NCBI GenBank assembly: GCA_025331125.1
Contig: JAOALB010000097.1
Coordinates: 79,532-143,531 of the forward strand
Source: Mycogone perniciosa
Taxonomy: Eukaryota > Ascomycota > Sordariomycetes > Hypocreales > Hypocreaceae
Length of the DNA: 64,000 nucleotides
Direction: 5' to 3'
The number at the start of each line of letters is the position of its first letter. Within the stretch, counting starts at the first letter, position 1. Below, piece by piece: positions 51,335 through 62,281 of this stretch. Below the pieces are notes generated by a model. That model searched no databases. It was not told the origin of the DNA and saw only the letters and a program-made list of their open reading frames with translations. The position numbers and the translations under genes are program-made.

Positions 51335-54300
51335 CAGCTAATAGTATAAAGATTAAAAAAGTAAATACTTAAAAGAGTTTTTTTATATACAGGGTCTTTA
51401 AATTTTATATTAATATTATAAAGATATACTTTATTAATATATTAATTTTAATAAAGGTATAGGATTAAATATAAGCTAAATCCCTATTAATATTTTATTA
51501 AAATGTACGTTTTAATAAAATTATTAATATATATAATTAATTTATAGTATTTAATAAGAATATATATATAGGCTTTAAGCTATTTAATACCTTTACTGTA
51601 ATAAAGAGATAAATTAAAAAAAAGAAATTATTTAATATAATTAATACTTAAACTTTTATACATTAAAGGGTTATATTAACACATTAAAATATAAAAACTA
51701 TAATAAATAAAGCTATATATTTAAAGAAAAAGAAAAGTATTAATAACCCCTTTAATATATTAATTACTATAGCCTATACCTATCTAACTTTATTAACTGC
51801 TATATATATTTTACTTCATAAAATAATATTAAAATATATACTATTAAAGAATAACTAAAAGGTATTAGGGAGCTAAATATTAAAAAGTTCCTAGAGAGAA
51901 ACTTAAAAGCCCCTATAGCTAAGGCCTAGGCTTTAAGCTATAGCCTATATATAGCTGCCCTTAATACTGCTATCACTAACACTACTGCCGCTAAATAAAA
52001 TAATGTAAGCTAGGAATAAAGCGCTATAGCTACTAAGCTTAATAGACAGACCCCCTCCCCTATAATTGTAACTAGCTCCTTTAATATAAAAAAAAATGCA
52101 TTAAAGGACCCCCTTTAAAAGTAAAAAAACCTGCCAATATAAAAGTCGACCTTACTAATACGTAAAAGTCTTTACTTAAAATAAACCTTACTATAAGCTT
52201 CATAATTATTGCTTAAACCTTTAATAATTTAATTAATAAAGAGATAGGGAGTAAAATTAATGCCCTTTGCAAGGGAGATAAATTAAGAGAAAAGGTTTTA
52301 TAATTAATAGGCTTTATTAAAGCCATTAAATAATATCTAGTTTAAAAATCTTTTAGCTTAATATAAAAAAACAGGGATAGTATTATAATATAGCCTTTTT
52401 ATTAACTTAAAAAGATAGCTTTAATATTATATTTATTTAAAAGCTATAAATTTAATAAAATACTTTATTATTGAAAAAATAAATAAAATTTCACTTTAAC
52501 TTTTAAGTATTTAACCTATTTAATAATTAAAAAAAGACTAAACCCTTTATTTTTATATTTATTAAAAAATCACTAAATTTATTATATTAATAGCTTTTGC
52601 CTTTAGGTTTAAAAAGTAACTGTATATATTAAATAAAAGTCAATAGCTATATTATTATTAATATTTACTATAAAGTTTCTTTTAATACTGCAATAAAAAC
52701 CTTTAAAAAATAAAGTTAACCCCCTGTAAATTTAATTACTATAAAAGATTTTAATATATTACATTAAATATAGTAATTAAGCTAAGCCTTAGATACTATA
52801 GGCAATAAACTAGCTGGATAAGCAGATAAACAGGACCCAATCCCTGCCTTTATAAATACATTTATAAAGGATTCCGGAAAATGCATTAACTTTATTTTCT
52901 TCAACTGCCCTATATTAATAACTATTACAAAAAACTTAAATATAGGCTTAAACTACTATATAGTTACCACTATACTCCTAGACCCTATTAAATTAACAGT
53001 TAATACAGGAAAAAAATATATCCTTTTAAAAACCTATAATAGTTTAGCTAACTAATATATATATATGCCTAGTTACTTTTAAAGGTAAATAGGCCTAGCT
53101 ACTCCTAAAGGTAAATGCAGCCAGCCTAATTAAAGGAAGCCTAAATACAGCTATACTAATACTTTAAAAACTCTTTATAGACTATATATAGTTAATAAGT
53201 AAAAGAAAATATTAAAATAAATACAGCGCCCTTTAATAAGATAAAGACTACTAGTTAGCCTACTTAGCCTATACTATAGCGCCCTTTAAAACTAATAAAT
53301 AGACTAAAGTAAAAAGATACTATATAATACAGTTAAATATAAAAAACGCAATTATTAAAATAAAACTATAATTAAAGCTAGCTTAAATAGGGGTGTTTAG
53401 TAAATAGCTAAGTAGGATAAAGCTATAGACTAATTCTATCCCCCCCTTTTAATAGATAGTAGTAAGAGTATTTTCAACCTTAAAAAGTAAGCAGCCCTCT
53501 TTAAAAAACGCTTACTGCCGTAAAAGAGAGTAGAAAAAGATATTAAAAACCTATAAAATCCTTAAATATTAAAGAACCCTTTAAATACTATAAAATAAAA
53601 CAATTATTAAAAAAAAAGTAAAAAAGGCTATAATTAAAGTAGGGAATACTGCATTTAAGATAAATAATATATTAGTTACCCTTTTATACTATATATAGCC
53701 TGCTATTAAAAAGTTTATTATAACCTTTTTTCAAGGCTGCTTAAAGTTAAGATATTACCTTTTCCCTTTTAAAAATATAAAAGTTACTGTTATTTTTAAG
53801 TTTAGTAAACTTAATTATATAAATTATAGAGCTTTTAAATTTACTTTACTATTATTTTATATAAAGAAAGGCCTTAAAAGACTATTTACTAAAAGGATAT
53901 CCTTTTTAGCATTTAAATATAAAATCCTTTTAAAATAATATTTTAAAGCCTTTTTTAAAAAAGCAGCTATAGACTTAATTGCTTATTTAATTGCTAATAT
54001 TAAAATTACTTTAAATAATAGGGAGGTTATAACTTTATTTACCTTTAATATCTTTAAAGCCTTTAATATTATTATAAAAATAAATTAATTTTATAGTTTA
54101 AATACTAAAAATAATTTATTTAATTTATAAAATAAATAAAGTCTTTTATAAATAATAAAACTGCTTTTATTTATAAAAGAAATAAAATTAACCTATTAAA
54201 CTTTACTTTTAAATATAATATTTTATAAAAGTCTTTTATTTCCTTTATTATATTAATACTCTACTTTAATTTAATCTTTAAGCTTAAAGACTAATAATTT

Positions 54301-56173
54301 TACTTTAAATATACTAATAATATTATTATATTTATTATAAAGGGGTTTATTTAAAAGATAGCTACTTTTATATAATAAATATTTAATAATATATTAAAGT
54401 AAAGAATAAAAAGTATAATATCTTTTAATTATATTAAAGCTAAACTACTATACTATTATAATATAAAAGGTTACATTTATAATAAAGGTATTATAATAAA
54501 AGGAAAATTAATTTAATTTAAAGAAAGTATTTAATAATTAAAGGTTTATTTTAATTTAAAGCTTTCTTTTAAAAAATATATAAAAGTATTTATAGGTAAA
54601 GGATATAAAGTCTTTAACTTTTTTAAATTATTTAATAAAACTTAAAAAAATTTACTGTTTAAAGTTATTATATAAACTATAAAAGTTTATATTTTCCCTA
54701 TTACTTTATATAAAATAAAAATATAATAATTAAAGTATAAATAATAATTATAAATTAATTTTATTAAATAAATAAATATAAAAGTATTTAATTTAAGAAA
54801 ATAAAATAAATAAAGCCTTTAAAACTGCAATAACGGCAGTTTTTTTAATTTAAAAGACTATAAATATTTTTATTTTATATAAAGAGTTAAAAGTCTTTAT
54901 AGCTAATATTACATTAATTTAGGCTTAACTTAAATATATAATAAGATTTGCGGGACTAAATTAAAACTATTTAATTAATTAATATATTAATAAAAATATC
55001 CCTCTTTAACTATTATGAACTAGACTTTAATATATTACTGCTTTAATTAACAGGACTATTAAACCTATACTTTTTATTAAAAAGTCTTTATATATTCTCT
55101 TTAATTTTAACTTAAAAGGTATAAGTAAATTAATTATAGTAAAGAAATATATAAAAATAATTAAGTTTTTCCCTTTTTATTTAATTTTAGCCTACTTTAA
55201 TAGGTTTTAAATTAAAAGGAATATAAATTAAAGAGTAGTTATTTATAATAAAGTAAAAGTAATTATAGACTTTAAATACTTTAATAATATAAAAGATTAT
55301 AATATAAAGATATAGGCTGCTTTAAAAGCTATAAAACTAATAATTAAATATATAGAAAAAGACTATATAATTTAAATAATTTACTTTTTCTTAAATAATT
55401 TATTAATTATTAATAAAGTATTGAATAAACCTTTTATTTATATAAAAAGTATATATATACTTTTATAAATTAATATAAAGTACTTTACTTTATAGAACCT
55501 TTATTTTATAAGTTTTAAAATATAAAAATATTATAAGTAATAAATAAATTAACTATTTAATTAAATAAAATATAGCTTTTTTTACTATATTATAAAACTA
55601 GGCAATAATTATATATATTAAAAAATAAATAAAAAAAAGCTATAGAAATAAAAGAATAAAATTAATTTAATAAAACTTTAAAAGGCTATAAATAATAAAG
55701 GCTTAAAGCTTTAACTTCCCCGTTAAAATTTAAACTTTTATACTTTATCCTCTATAGGCTTTTAATAGAAAAATTAAAATATAAACACTTTTAAAAATAC
55801 TATAAATACTTTAAATATAATAAAAAGTTTATTTATAAATATAATAAATTAAAAAAATAAAGTTATTTTATAGAATATAAAATAATTAAACTTTTCCTTT
55901 TAGATATCCCTTTAAAAAAAAACCCCTCTTTTATTTATTTAAACTTAAAGGAAATAAAGCCTTTTAAAAATTAATAAAGGAAGTAGACTTTTATAGCCTT
56001 CCTTTAATAAAAACAAATTAATACTACCTAAATTAACCCTTTTTCTTTTATCAATTAAAACTTAATAAATAGCAGTATAAGCCGCCAGCTTTTAACGTCT
56101 TATTGCCTATAAGGGATTTATATAACTAGCTTACTTAGTGGACGTAAATAATAAAACAAACAAACAAACAAAC

Positions 56174-56187
56174 GACACTCTCGCCAC
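56174..56187. repeat. Target-site duplication of LINE copy 2, right (14 bp)
   Basis: GACACTCTCGCCAC, identical to 37315-37328, directly after the AAAC repeat tail. Toxin-like coding sequence resumes here. Confidence 0.9.
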
Positions 56188-57628
56188 CAACTTCACCAGC
56201 AGCGCAGCGCCAACCAGCCGGATGATCGCGCTCGAGAATGGCTGGGGAGACGTTTCTGCCGCGATGCTCCGTGCCGACGACAATCCCGTGGGTCCCTTCC
56301 CACTTCCGCAGCCCAACAGTATGCTGATCCAAACGGCGGCTGAGGCGGCTACTGCGATCGGTATTTTGCTGCGTTACAACATTCCCAGGCCTCTCCAGAC
56401 TCGCATGCTAACTGCCGGTCCAATGGCCCCTGAAGGCCGAGCATTGGCCGAGATCCTCTGGGTGCGCATCGACAACATCGACAACGAGACTTCGGGTGAC
56501 CTCTACGGTGCCATCACAGCATCCGATGGCTTGAACAGTCAATACATCTACAACCATAGCAGGGATAACGCCGTATCCATCAGTCCGGGTCAGAATGCTC
56601 TGCTCACTGGCCCGGCTCGGGCTATCTCGGCCGCTGGAAGCTTCATCATTGACCTAAATCTCTGGGATAAAGACTCTGGCATTTCCCCAGATGATGAAGT
56701 CAGCCGGGGCCAGATTTCATGGAATATTTACGACCCCACCAACACTTACGACAAGGCTCGGTCCCAGATGATCAGCGGCAAGTACGGCTCGGCGACGGTG
56801 AACTACGTCGTGATGAGCAATGCCGCGGAAGCCTTGGTGGAGGTCATTCTCATAAACGGAGACAGAGAGAACCCCGCTATGTGTATGGCAATCTCACTGC
56901 CCGGAACACCTTTGGCGAGAGCGAGCTCTTCCGGAAGGGATCTAGCGAACAGATTCAAGTACACCCACAACAGGCCATCCCTCTGTCGAGATCCGTGATA
57001 GCCGTGTCGATGAACACCGACCTCATAATCAATGCGAATCTTTGGGACCACGACTCTGGCCCCTCTCCTGATGATGAGATTGCCAATGGAACTGCTCAGT
57101 TCCGTCCTCAAATCTCAGCCTCAGCCAGGGCGTCAATTTACGGAAAGTACGGCCAGGTCGAAGTGAGGGTCACCTGGTCTTGAAATTCCTGCTCGCCGTG
57201 CTGTGATATTAGTGGGAAGATTTGAAAGGTTGAGGCAGACTTGGCGAGGTCTGTGTGGACTGGAAGATTGCCGAAGCAGTAGTTTTGGAGATAAGGGGGG
57301 ATCCACGGGAATGCGTATTGTTCACTCATTCATTACAATTGTATGTCATTGATTCAAATTGATTAACTTAGTTAGGAGATAGTCTTGGACACTCATTTAG
57401 GCTTCAATTAATATTATTATTCTTCAATCGGACTACCTTTGGCTTGCAGGAGCCATCAAGTATCAAGGTAATCATTCCTTTAAGACGTCTTCCAGCTTTC
57501 AAAACCCCATTTTCGGTTCTTGGGTGGGTTTAATCAATCCATTTAATGTCATGCTCTATACCGGGCGAAATCCTTCTCCGTCTTTTTCATGGTAACCATC
57601 ATCTTCATAAAAGGCATGCGGAACTGCT

Positions 57629-58435
57629 TCACCTGTCGAGCGAGGCCTCTATAGCTTCTGCGCGTTTGCTCCGCACGGCTTGGAGGTAGGCATCCTTTTG
57701 AAGAGCCACAGGCCAGTTATGCTCCACGAGAAGACGCTTCGTAACCTACACCCCAAGTCAGCATCAGCGCATCAATAGTGAGGGTCTTGACGGTTTTGGC
57801 GTGATAACTCACCCGTCATTGGGGACAGTCCCAATGCACCGTGATAGGCTCCCAGCATCCCGCTCTCGGAGCTGGAACAAGTTCAAGGGTTTTAATCTTG
57901 GAGTAGACCTCTGCAAAGTATTCCTCGATGCCACGCGGCCTCCCATTCTGCCTCTAGGGCTGGTCTTCGGGCGCTTGATCGTCTTCCACGTCAACGCCTA
58001 CGGGGAATATGAGCCCCTCCTCCGTATCAATCACCCAATACGTCCCATCGCGCCCATAGTTTAACGAGATCAACCCAGGAGGGTATTCCGCTGGGAAAGG
58101 CATCAGGAGAAGGTCAAACAGCCCTTCGGAGCCGTAGGACTCGGTTGTCGTTTGCACCAGGGGATTCACGCCGCGAGGATACGAGATGGCCTGAGTCTTC
58201 CCACTTCTCATCCTGGAGAGCGCGCCGGATATAAGGCAGATGGCGCAACAGATCAATGACCATCTCGGAGCCACCCAGGGCTCGCAGAGTATCAACAGCC
58301 AGTTGCGCATCAGGGTCGAGGTAGGCTAAGCGGATAAGGAGGTCATAGTGCTGGTGGAGGCATTTGACGACGGCGTCCCGGTTATAGGGCGTTGCGGCAG
58401 GTTTGCCGTTATAGGCCCAGGGAACACTACACCGT
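57629..58435 (-). pseudogene. Hypothetical fungal protein gene, decayed
   Basis: Minus-strand coding sequence reads from about 58435 (PYNRDAVVKCLHQHYDLL, LPYIRR) through GLFDLLLMPFPAEYPPGL and YWVIDTEEGLIFPV to EEYFAEVYSKIKTLELVP. It then crosses a clear 67-nt intron (57812-57746; GTGAGT, GCTGAC, GTGTAG) into a last exon ending at 57629 (KRLLVEHNWPVALQKD). Lesions are one frame change near 58190 and in-frame TAG (57954-57956) and TGA (57816-57818). The phase is preserved across the intron, so it was a real gene. No start codon or promoter is seen, so the 5' end is lost. I do not recognise the family. The TAG could come from TGG and the TGA from CGA, both RIP-type changes. Confidence 0.6.
57746..57812 (-). 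other. Intron in the decayed hypothetical gene (67 nt)
   Basis: Donor GTGAGT, branch-like GCTGAC, acceptor GTGTAG on the minus strand; both flanks are in the same phase. Confidence 0.65.
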
Positions 58436-58446
58436 AATACTCCGTA

Positions 58447-59420
58447 GATGGAAGAATTAGGTTGCTTAGGCTTGGGTTTAGGGGTTTAGGGGCGCGTTTA
58501 TTATTTTAGGGGACTTTTTAGCCTGACCCATGCCTCTAATAATACTGGCTTAACTCCTTGCGGCCTGCGTGAGTTCGATTTTTGTTACTCCCCACCAGTA
58601 CTTCGCAGCACGATACCAAAAATACCAATGCACTCGCCAAAAGCAGTACTATACAACTATTCCATCACTTCTACAACGTCATATGGAGGTGTATTCAGTA
58701 GGGTGGCTGAGTGCGAGGGTCTTTGGAAGACTGGTATATAACTGCTCTATACAATTGCTCAACCAGGGTTGAAAAGCAACAGAAGGCTCAAAAAGCTATA
58801 CCTAAGAAGGCTTTTAGTGATACCCGCGTCTTGACAGTTCCTTGGACAAGCTGACTGTAAAGGAAGTGAAGGAGATAGTAGATGGGGCTGTTAGGAAAAC
58901 AAAGGCTGCGTTTCGAGACAAAGCCTACTTTGCTCGGACAGTCTAGGGGCTTCCAATAGCTAGTAATATATTTGATATAGACTAAATGTTCACCATCATG
59001 GTTCTACTATAATTTGTCCTGCGTGAAAACACACAACAGTCAATCAGGGTTCACCGAAGTTCTCACTCATAATTAAAAGCCTAAAATACTACGTTCCAAG
59101 CTTGAGAAATCCTTTTTATCTCTTGTGCTTTGTTTGGAAAACTATGGTTAGCTTCTACTTTATTAAACTGAGCTACAATCTCCAAGAAGTCGATAAACAG
59201 GTAAATACGATCATCACACTACTGATAGACCTCAAAGTGGAAAATGGACTACCATTGTTTGCATGAATGATGCCTCTAGTCGTATAAACCATACAGTTGC
59301 TCGCATGCCAGCCTAATTTTAATTACTCATGGTATACTTGGAAGGTGCAATTTACTACCTGATGCTGAGAGAGATTTCTGAGTATTTCCGTCACGATGTT
59401 ACCATAAGTCAAGTTGAACG
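58447..59420. other. Spacer between the decayed gene and the tRNA
   Basis: No convincing gene. A short coding-like stretch on the plus strand at about 58840-58945 (VKEVKEIVDGAVRKTKAAF) has stops just upstream and downstream and a possible earlier segment in another frame; it could be a relic. Confidence 0.35.
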
Positions 59421-59524
59421 GCTTCCGTAGCTCAGTTGGTTAGAGCTTCGTACTAATACTTTGAATCGCTTCGATTCCAGCATTGGTAATGCGAAGGTCG
59501 CAGGTTCAAGCCCTGCCGGGAGCA
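59421..59524 (+). tRNA. tRNA-Ile (anticodon AAT) with a 30-nt intron
   Basis: The acceptor GCTTCCG pairs with CGGGAGC and is followed by discriminator A. The D arm is GCTC/GAGC, the anticodon stem TCGTA/TGCGA, and the T arm GCAGG-TTCAAGC-CCTGC. Anticodon AAT is at 59455-59457. The intron at 59459-59488 lies between positions 37 and 38, the canonical nuclear site. CCA is not encoded, as expected in eukaryotes. Confidence 0.95.
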
Positions 59525-60380
59525 AACGCTTTCCAGCCGCCATTCAACGCTGACATATTTTTTTGCTCATTAAGCGGCCGTATTATTTTGCAAGTATAAC
59601 TCACATATGGAGAAACCGGGGATACATACATACATACATACAGATAGAATCGACAGGACTCCTGATCAATGATGGCATCTCTTGGTGCGATGCCTTATTA
59701 CGACAGTGTTACTGTTCGAATACCCCCCTGATATTACCTTCTGAAAAATTCCCGATTCTTGAACCCATTTCCTACAAGGATCTGTTTCTCGATGGCGTCG
59801 TTCACCTCAATATGACGTTTCGTCTCGCATCCTGTTTTGGGCAGGAAATAAGCTAGCGCCATGAGGCTAACTGTCTTAAACAAAGTGGCAGATGATGGCA
59901 ACCAATTATATCGGCAGACTTGTGATTAACTGAGGTTGGTAAAACTTAAGTTATCGGTCAAGGAATCATCACAGAGAGATGGAAGTGAAAGAGGCTGCTT
60001 CACTCGGGCGCTACGAGGGATTTCCGATGATGTGCGATATATTCCGAAGACCCAGAACTGGTGGTGCCTTGCGGCCAATCGCAATTGAGACGTGTAAAAT
60101 ATGCCTACAACCTGCTATATATATATCTAGTCATGGCAAATAGATCTAACTACGGAGTATACATTACTAATAGTTGCAGTCCTCATGTTTTTTTGTCAAC
60201 TCCGGCAATCCTGTTTTCCGTCTCAAAAGTCCCTACTCAATGCTCGCCATCTGGGCGCTATCGGAATTTCTATCGGGCCGCACTGACTCAAGCCAAAGAA
60301 AAAAATAAAACAGAGACCCACAGGCCATTGCTTGTCTCTTCTCAGACAATCCCTACACCTATTATATCACACTCTCCACA
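59525..60380. promoter_or_regulatory. Spacer and promoter region of the GTP cyclohydrolase gene
   Basis: No other gene seen. A TATATATATATC run lies near 60115-60128 and a TACGGAGTA motif at 60151-60159. A CT-rich stretch (about 60325-60370) precedes the ATG, which sits in the good context CACAATGG. Confidence 0.4.
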
Positions 60381-61343
60381 ATGGACCAATTCAATGCAAC
60401 CGACACACGCAGCAACTCCGACTCGTCCGCCAATGGTGAAAAGAGACACAGGAGTAAGAATGGCGGAAGCGGCAAGAAGCGAAGACGTGACGATGATGCG
60501 ACACTCGCCAACGGCGACAGCAGCCTCGTGGTGCGACGGTCAAGCATGAGCAAACCGGCGCGGGATCTGCGCGACGAGCCCGAGCCCGAGACCAAACTGC
60601 GGAAAAAGGAGCGGAGTCGTCGTGCGAAAGATGGCGCGAAAAGGGACAACGATGGTAAAGCAAAAGCCGAATTATCCCCAATGCAGTCCGACAGCCCCGT
60701 GATCGACTTTGACGGGCTCAGCCGACCTAGCTTCGGCACGCGCGAACGCCTAGAAGAGAGCCCCGAGAAAAAAACCGAGCGACTTGAGCGCATGAAGGGC
60801 GCCGTCCGAACCTTGCTTGAATGCGTTGGGGAGGATCCGGACCGGGAAGGGCTTCTAGCCACCCCTGATCGGTACGCCAAAGCGATGCTGTTTTTCACGC
60901 AGGGGTACCAGGAGAATGTACGAGACATCGTGAATGGGGCAGTCTTCCAGGAGGGGCATAATGAGATGGTGATTGTCCGGGACATTGACATTTTTTCGGT
61001 TTGCGAGCATCACCTGGTACCCTTCACGGGTAAGATGCACATTGGCTATATCCCACGCAACGCGGTTATTGGCATCTCCAAGCTGCCGCGCATCGCCGAT
61101 ATGTTCGCTCGTCGGCTGCAGATTCAGGAGCGTCTAACCAAGGACGTAGCTCATGCTATCTTCGAGGTCCTACAGCCCCAAGGCGTGGCTGTAGTTATGG
61201 AGTCGAGCCACCTGTGTATGGTAATGCGTGGTGTGCAGAAGGTAGGTAGCACTACCGTAACCAGCTGTGTGCTAGGCTGTTTTGAGCGCAGGGAGAAGAC
61301 ACGGAACGAGTTTCTCAGCTTGGTTGGCGTTAATCGCCATTGA
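60381..61343 (+). CDS. FOL2: GTP cyclohydrolase I
   Basis: Converts GTP to 7,8-dihydroneopterin triphosphate, the first step of folate/pterin synthesis; it acts in the cytosol as a homo-oligomer, a decamer in characterised family members. Single-exon ORF of 320 residues. Residues 1-130 are low-complexity, highly charged and rich in Lys/Arg/Ser, including KKRRR near 32-36. The catalytic domain spans about 135-318: GEDPDREGLLATPDRYAKAM, the zinc-binding CEHH (Cys208, His210, His211), the signature PRIADMFARRLQIQERLT and SSHLCMVMRGVQ with the third zinc ligand Cys279. All key residues are present. The ATG at 60381 is in the context CACAATGG after a CT-rich leader; no in-frame upstream start is needed. 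The long N-terminal extension could be regulatory; the KKRRR block alone does not prove nuclear targeting. Confidence 0.97.
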   Translation: MDQFNATDTRSNSDSSANGEKRHRSKNGGSGKKRRRDDDATLANGDSSLVVRRSSMSKPARDLRDEPEPETKLRKKERSRRAKDGAKRDNDGKAKAELSPMQSDSPVIDFDGLSRPSFGTRERLEESPEKKTERLERMKGAVRTLLECVGEDPDREGLLATPDRYAKAMLFFTQGYQENVRDIVNGAVFQEGHNEMVIVRDIDIFSVCEHHLVPFTGKMHIGYIPRNAVIGISKLPRIADMFARRLQIQERLTKDVAHAIFEVLQPQGVAVVMESSHLCMVMRGVQKVGSTTVTSCVLGCFERREKTRNEFLSLVGVNRH

Positions 61344-61460
61344 GATCCGATCTCCTCTATCTTTGTCTTTATCTTCGGCTCCTACTCTCTTGGTTCTCCC
61401 TCTCCCCCTCTCTCTATGTCTATGGGTTTTAAATGGACATGTACGCTATTATAGAATATC
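61344..61460 (+). promoter_or_regulatory. 3' region of the GTP cyclohydrolase gene
   Basis: Pyrimidine-rich tract (CTCTTGG, TCTCCCTCTCCCCCTCTCTC) directly after the stop. A likely 3' UTR; no precise poly(A) signal can be fixed. Confidence 0.3.
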
Positions 61461-61466
61461 TGCAGG

Positions 61467-61545
61467 CCCCTTCACCAGGGGCTAATTCAATCCCTCAAGC
61501 CGGCCCCTTCACCAGCGGCGGCTAAGTAAATTCCTCAACCCGGAT
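61467..61545. repeat. Imperfect direct repeat, about 38 bp x2
   Basis: CCCCTTCACCAGGGGCTAA...TCCCTCAAGCCGG is followed at once by CCCCTTCACCAGCGGCGGCTAA...TTCCTCAACCCGG. The first unit also contains a small CCCC...GGGG hairpin. Confidence 0.7.
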
Positions 61546-61573
61546 CCGTATTCCTTTGTCGTGCCAGGCATAT

Positions 61574-62117
61574 ATGTATGGCCCGGATCATGTCTTACCT
61601 GTTCTATACCAATGACTATAACGTTTCAGACATTGCCCACGTGTTGTCAGTGACCCACCCGGTGAATGTATCCCGCTTCTGTCCTTGGTCTGACGAGCGG
61701 TTAGAAGATTAGTAGGAAGCTAGCAGCGATGAGCTCGAGCTTGAAGATGAAAAGTTGATTTACCCATTCACTACAAGGTCGGGTTCAACTTAAAAAATTG
61801 TGATGACGAAGAACAGACATGGATACAGTACATCACTATCATCAGTGCCCACTCACAGCCTGGTTCGATAGACAATTCCTTTAGGTTACTCGAGGCCGGA
61901 GCATTACGCGTCGCTTTTCGTTGGATTATTACTAGAATCTTCAAGCCCAGGGCCGAGAAGGACTGGAACCTACACTTCGACTTTCTAGTCAGAGAAAAGA
62001 AAGGAGTATACTACCTACTAATCATTAGTCTCTGTGATGGTGTGGATAGGTCATTGTATTCGTCATATGCGCTGTTTCTCATGACAGTTCAAGGGCGTTC
62101 TCCTTGCTTTCGGTGAA
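61574..62117 (+). pseudogene. Unidentified coding relic
   Basis: A short ATG ORF (MARIMSYLFYTNDYNVSD..., ending VSRFCPWSDERLED) stops at TAGTAG. The same frame continues as EASSDELELEDEKLIYPF, then a second frame stays open for about 120 codons to 62117 (TWIQYITIISAHSQPGS, AEKDWNLHFDFL). This pattern suggests a decayed gene with adjacent stop codons (possibly from TGGTGG by G-to-A) and one frameshift. No family recognised. Confidence 0.25.
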
Positions 62118-62281
62118 TAAACCCTTTTCTTGATTTATAGTCATCGACCTTAAGTTCTTGAAGATAAAAATAAACTGAACTTTCTCGGGCTTCGCCACCG
62201 TCTCCGACATGTCTGTCAAATCTATTATTGAATACGAAGAACTTGACTGGTTTTGTTGAGGGTGTGGCAGGTCATCCTGCT

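Larger units (their letters stand above)
37329..56173 (+). mobile_element. LINE copy 2, interrupted by two nested LTR retrotransposons
   Basis: Same element as 29990-35864: it starts AGCTTCCCTCCTATACCTACA, ends in an AAACAAACAAAC run and is colinear through the RT segment (about 53720-54070). LINE-derived parts are 37329-37960, 44475-45043 and 51335-56173, about 6.0 kb together, matching the 5.9 kb of copy 1. The 5' end differs from copy 1 by a tandem duplication of ACCCCACCTTTTAGGT. It is heavily RIPed with no surviving ORF. A 14-bp target duplication places it within the ribosome-inactivating-protein-like gene. Confidence 0.88.
36808..57183 (+). pseudogene. Ribosome-inactivating-protein-like (rRNA N-glycosidase) gene, split by a LINE and frameshifted
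   Basis: The 5' part (36808-37328) and 3' part (from 56174) encode a ribosome-inactivating-protein fold (PF00161 family), whose members remove a specific adenine from large-subunit rRNA. Visible family positions are the DGYRAENAQQWF and DGSYSNL tyrosines, the SESIRF Glu/Arg pair (near residue 165) and ALENGWGD with its Trp. The fold is followed by two tandem repeats of roughly 115 residues, each with an acidic DxDSGxSPDDE core, reminiscent of the extra domain in plant JIP60-type proteins (DUF6598-like; moderate certainty). Two breaks are seen: 18.8 kb of transposon after 37328, and a one-base frame change at about 56850-56882 between the repeats. The frame is the same on both sides of the insertion. 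No signal peptide is evident. It cannot make the full protein. Confidence 0.85.

Noticed and set aside
56138..56173. An apparent N-terminus for the 3' toxin-like fragment reading from GTG at 56138
   Set aside because: These bases are the AAAC-repeat tail of LINE copy 2; the gene sequence begins at the target duplication (56174). There is no ATG and no promoter.
29978..56187. Possible centromere or isochore instead of transposons
   Set aside because: Defined ends, target duplications, LTRs and readable RT/RNase H motifs explain almost all of the AT-rich block.
56850..56882. An intron to explain the frame change in the toxin-like gene
   Set aside because: There is no GT-AG pair of adequate length here; the two frames overlap and a one-base indel is enough.
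60391..60991. Long antisense ORFs over the cyclohydrolase gene
   Set aside because: They mirror the GC-rich, charged N-terminal coding region; the plus-strand protein is unambiguous.
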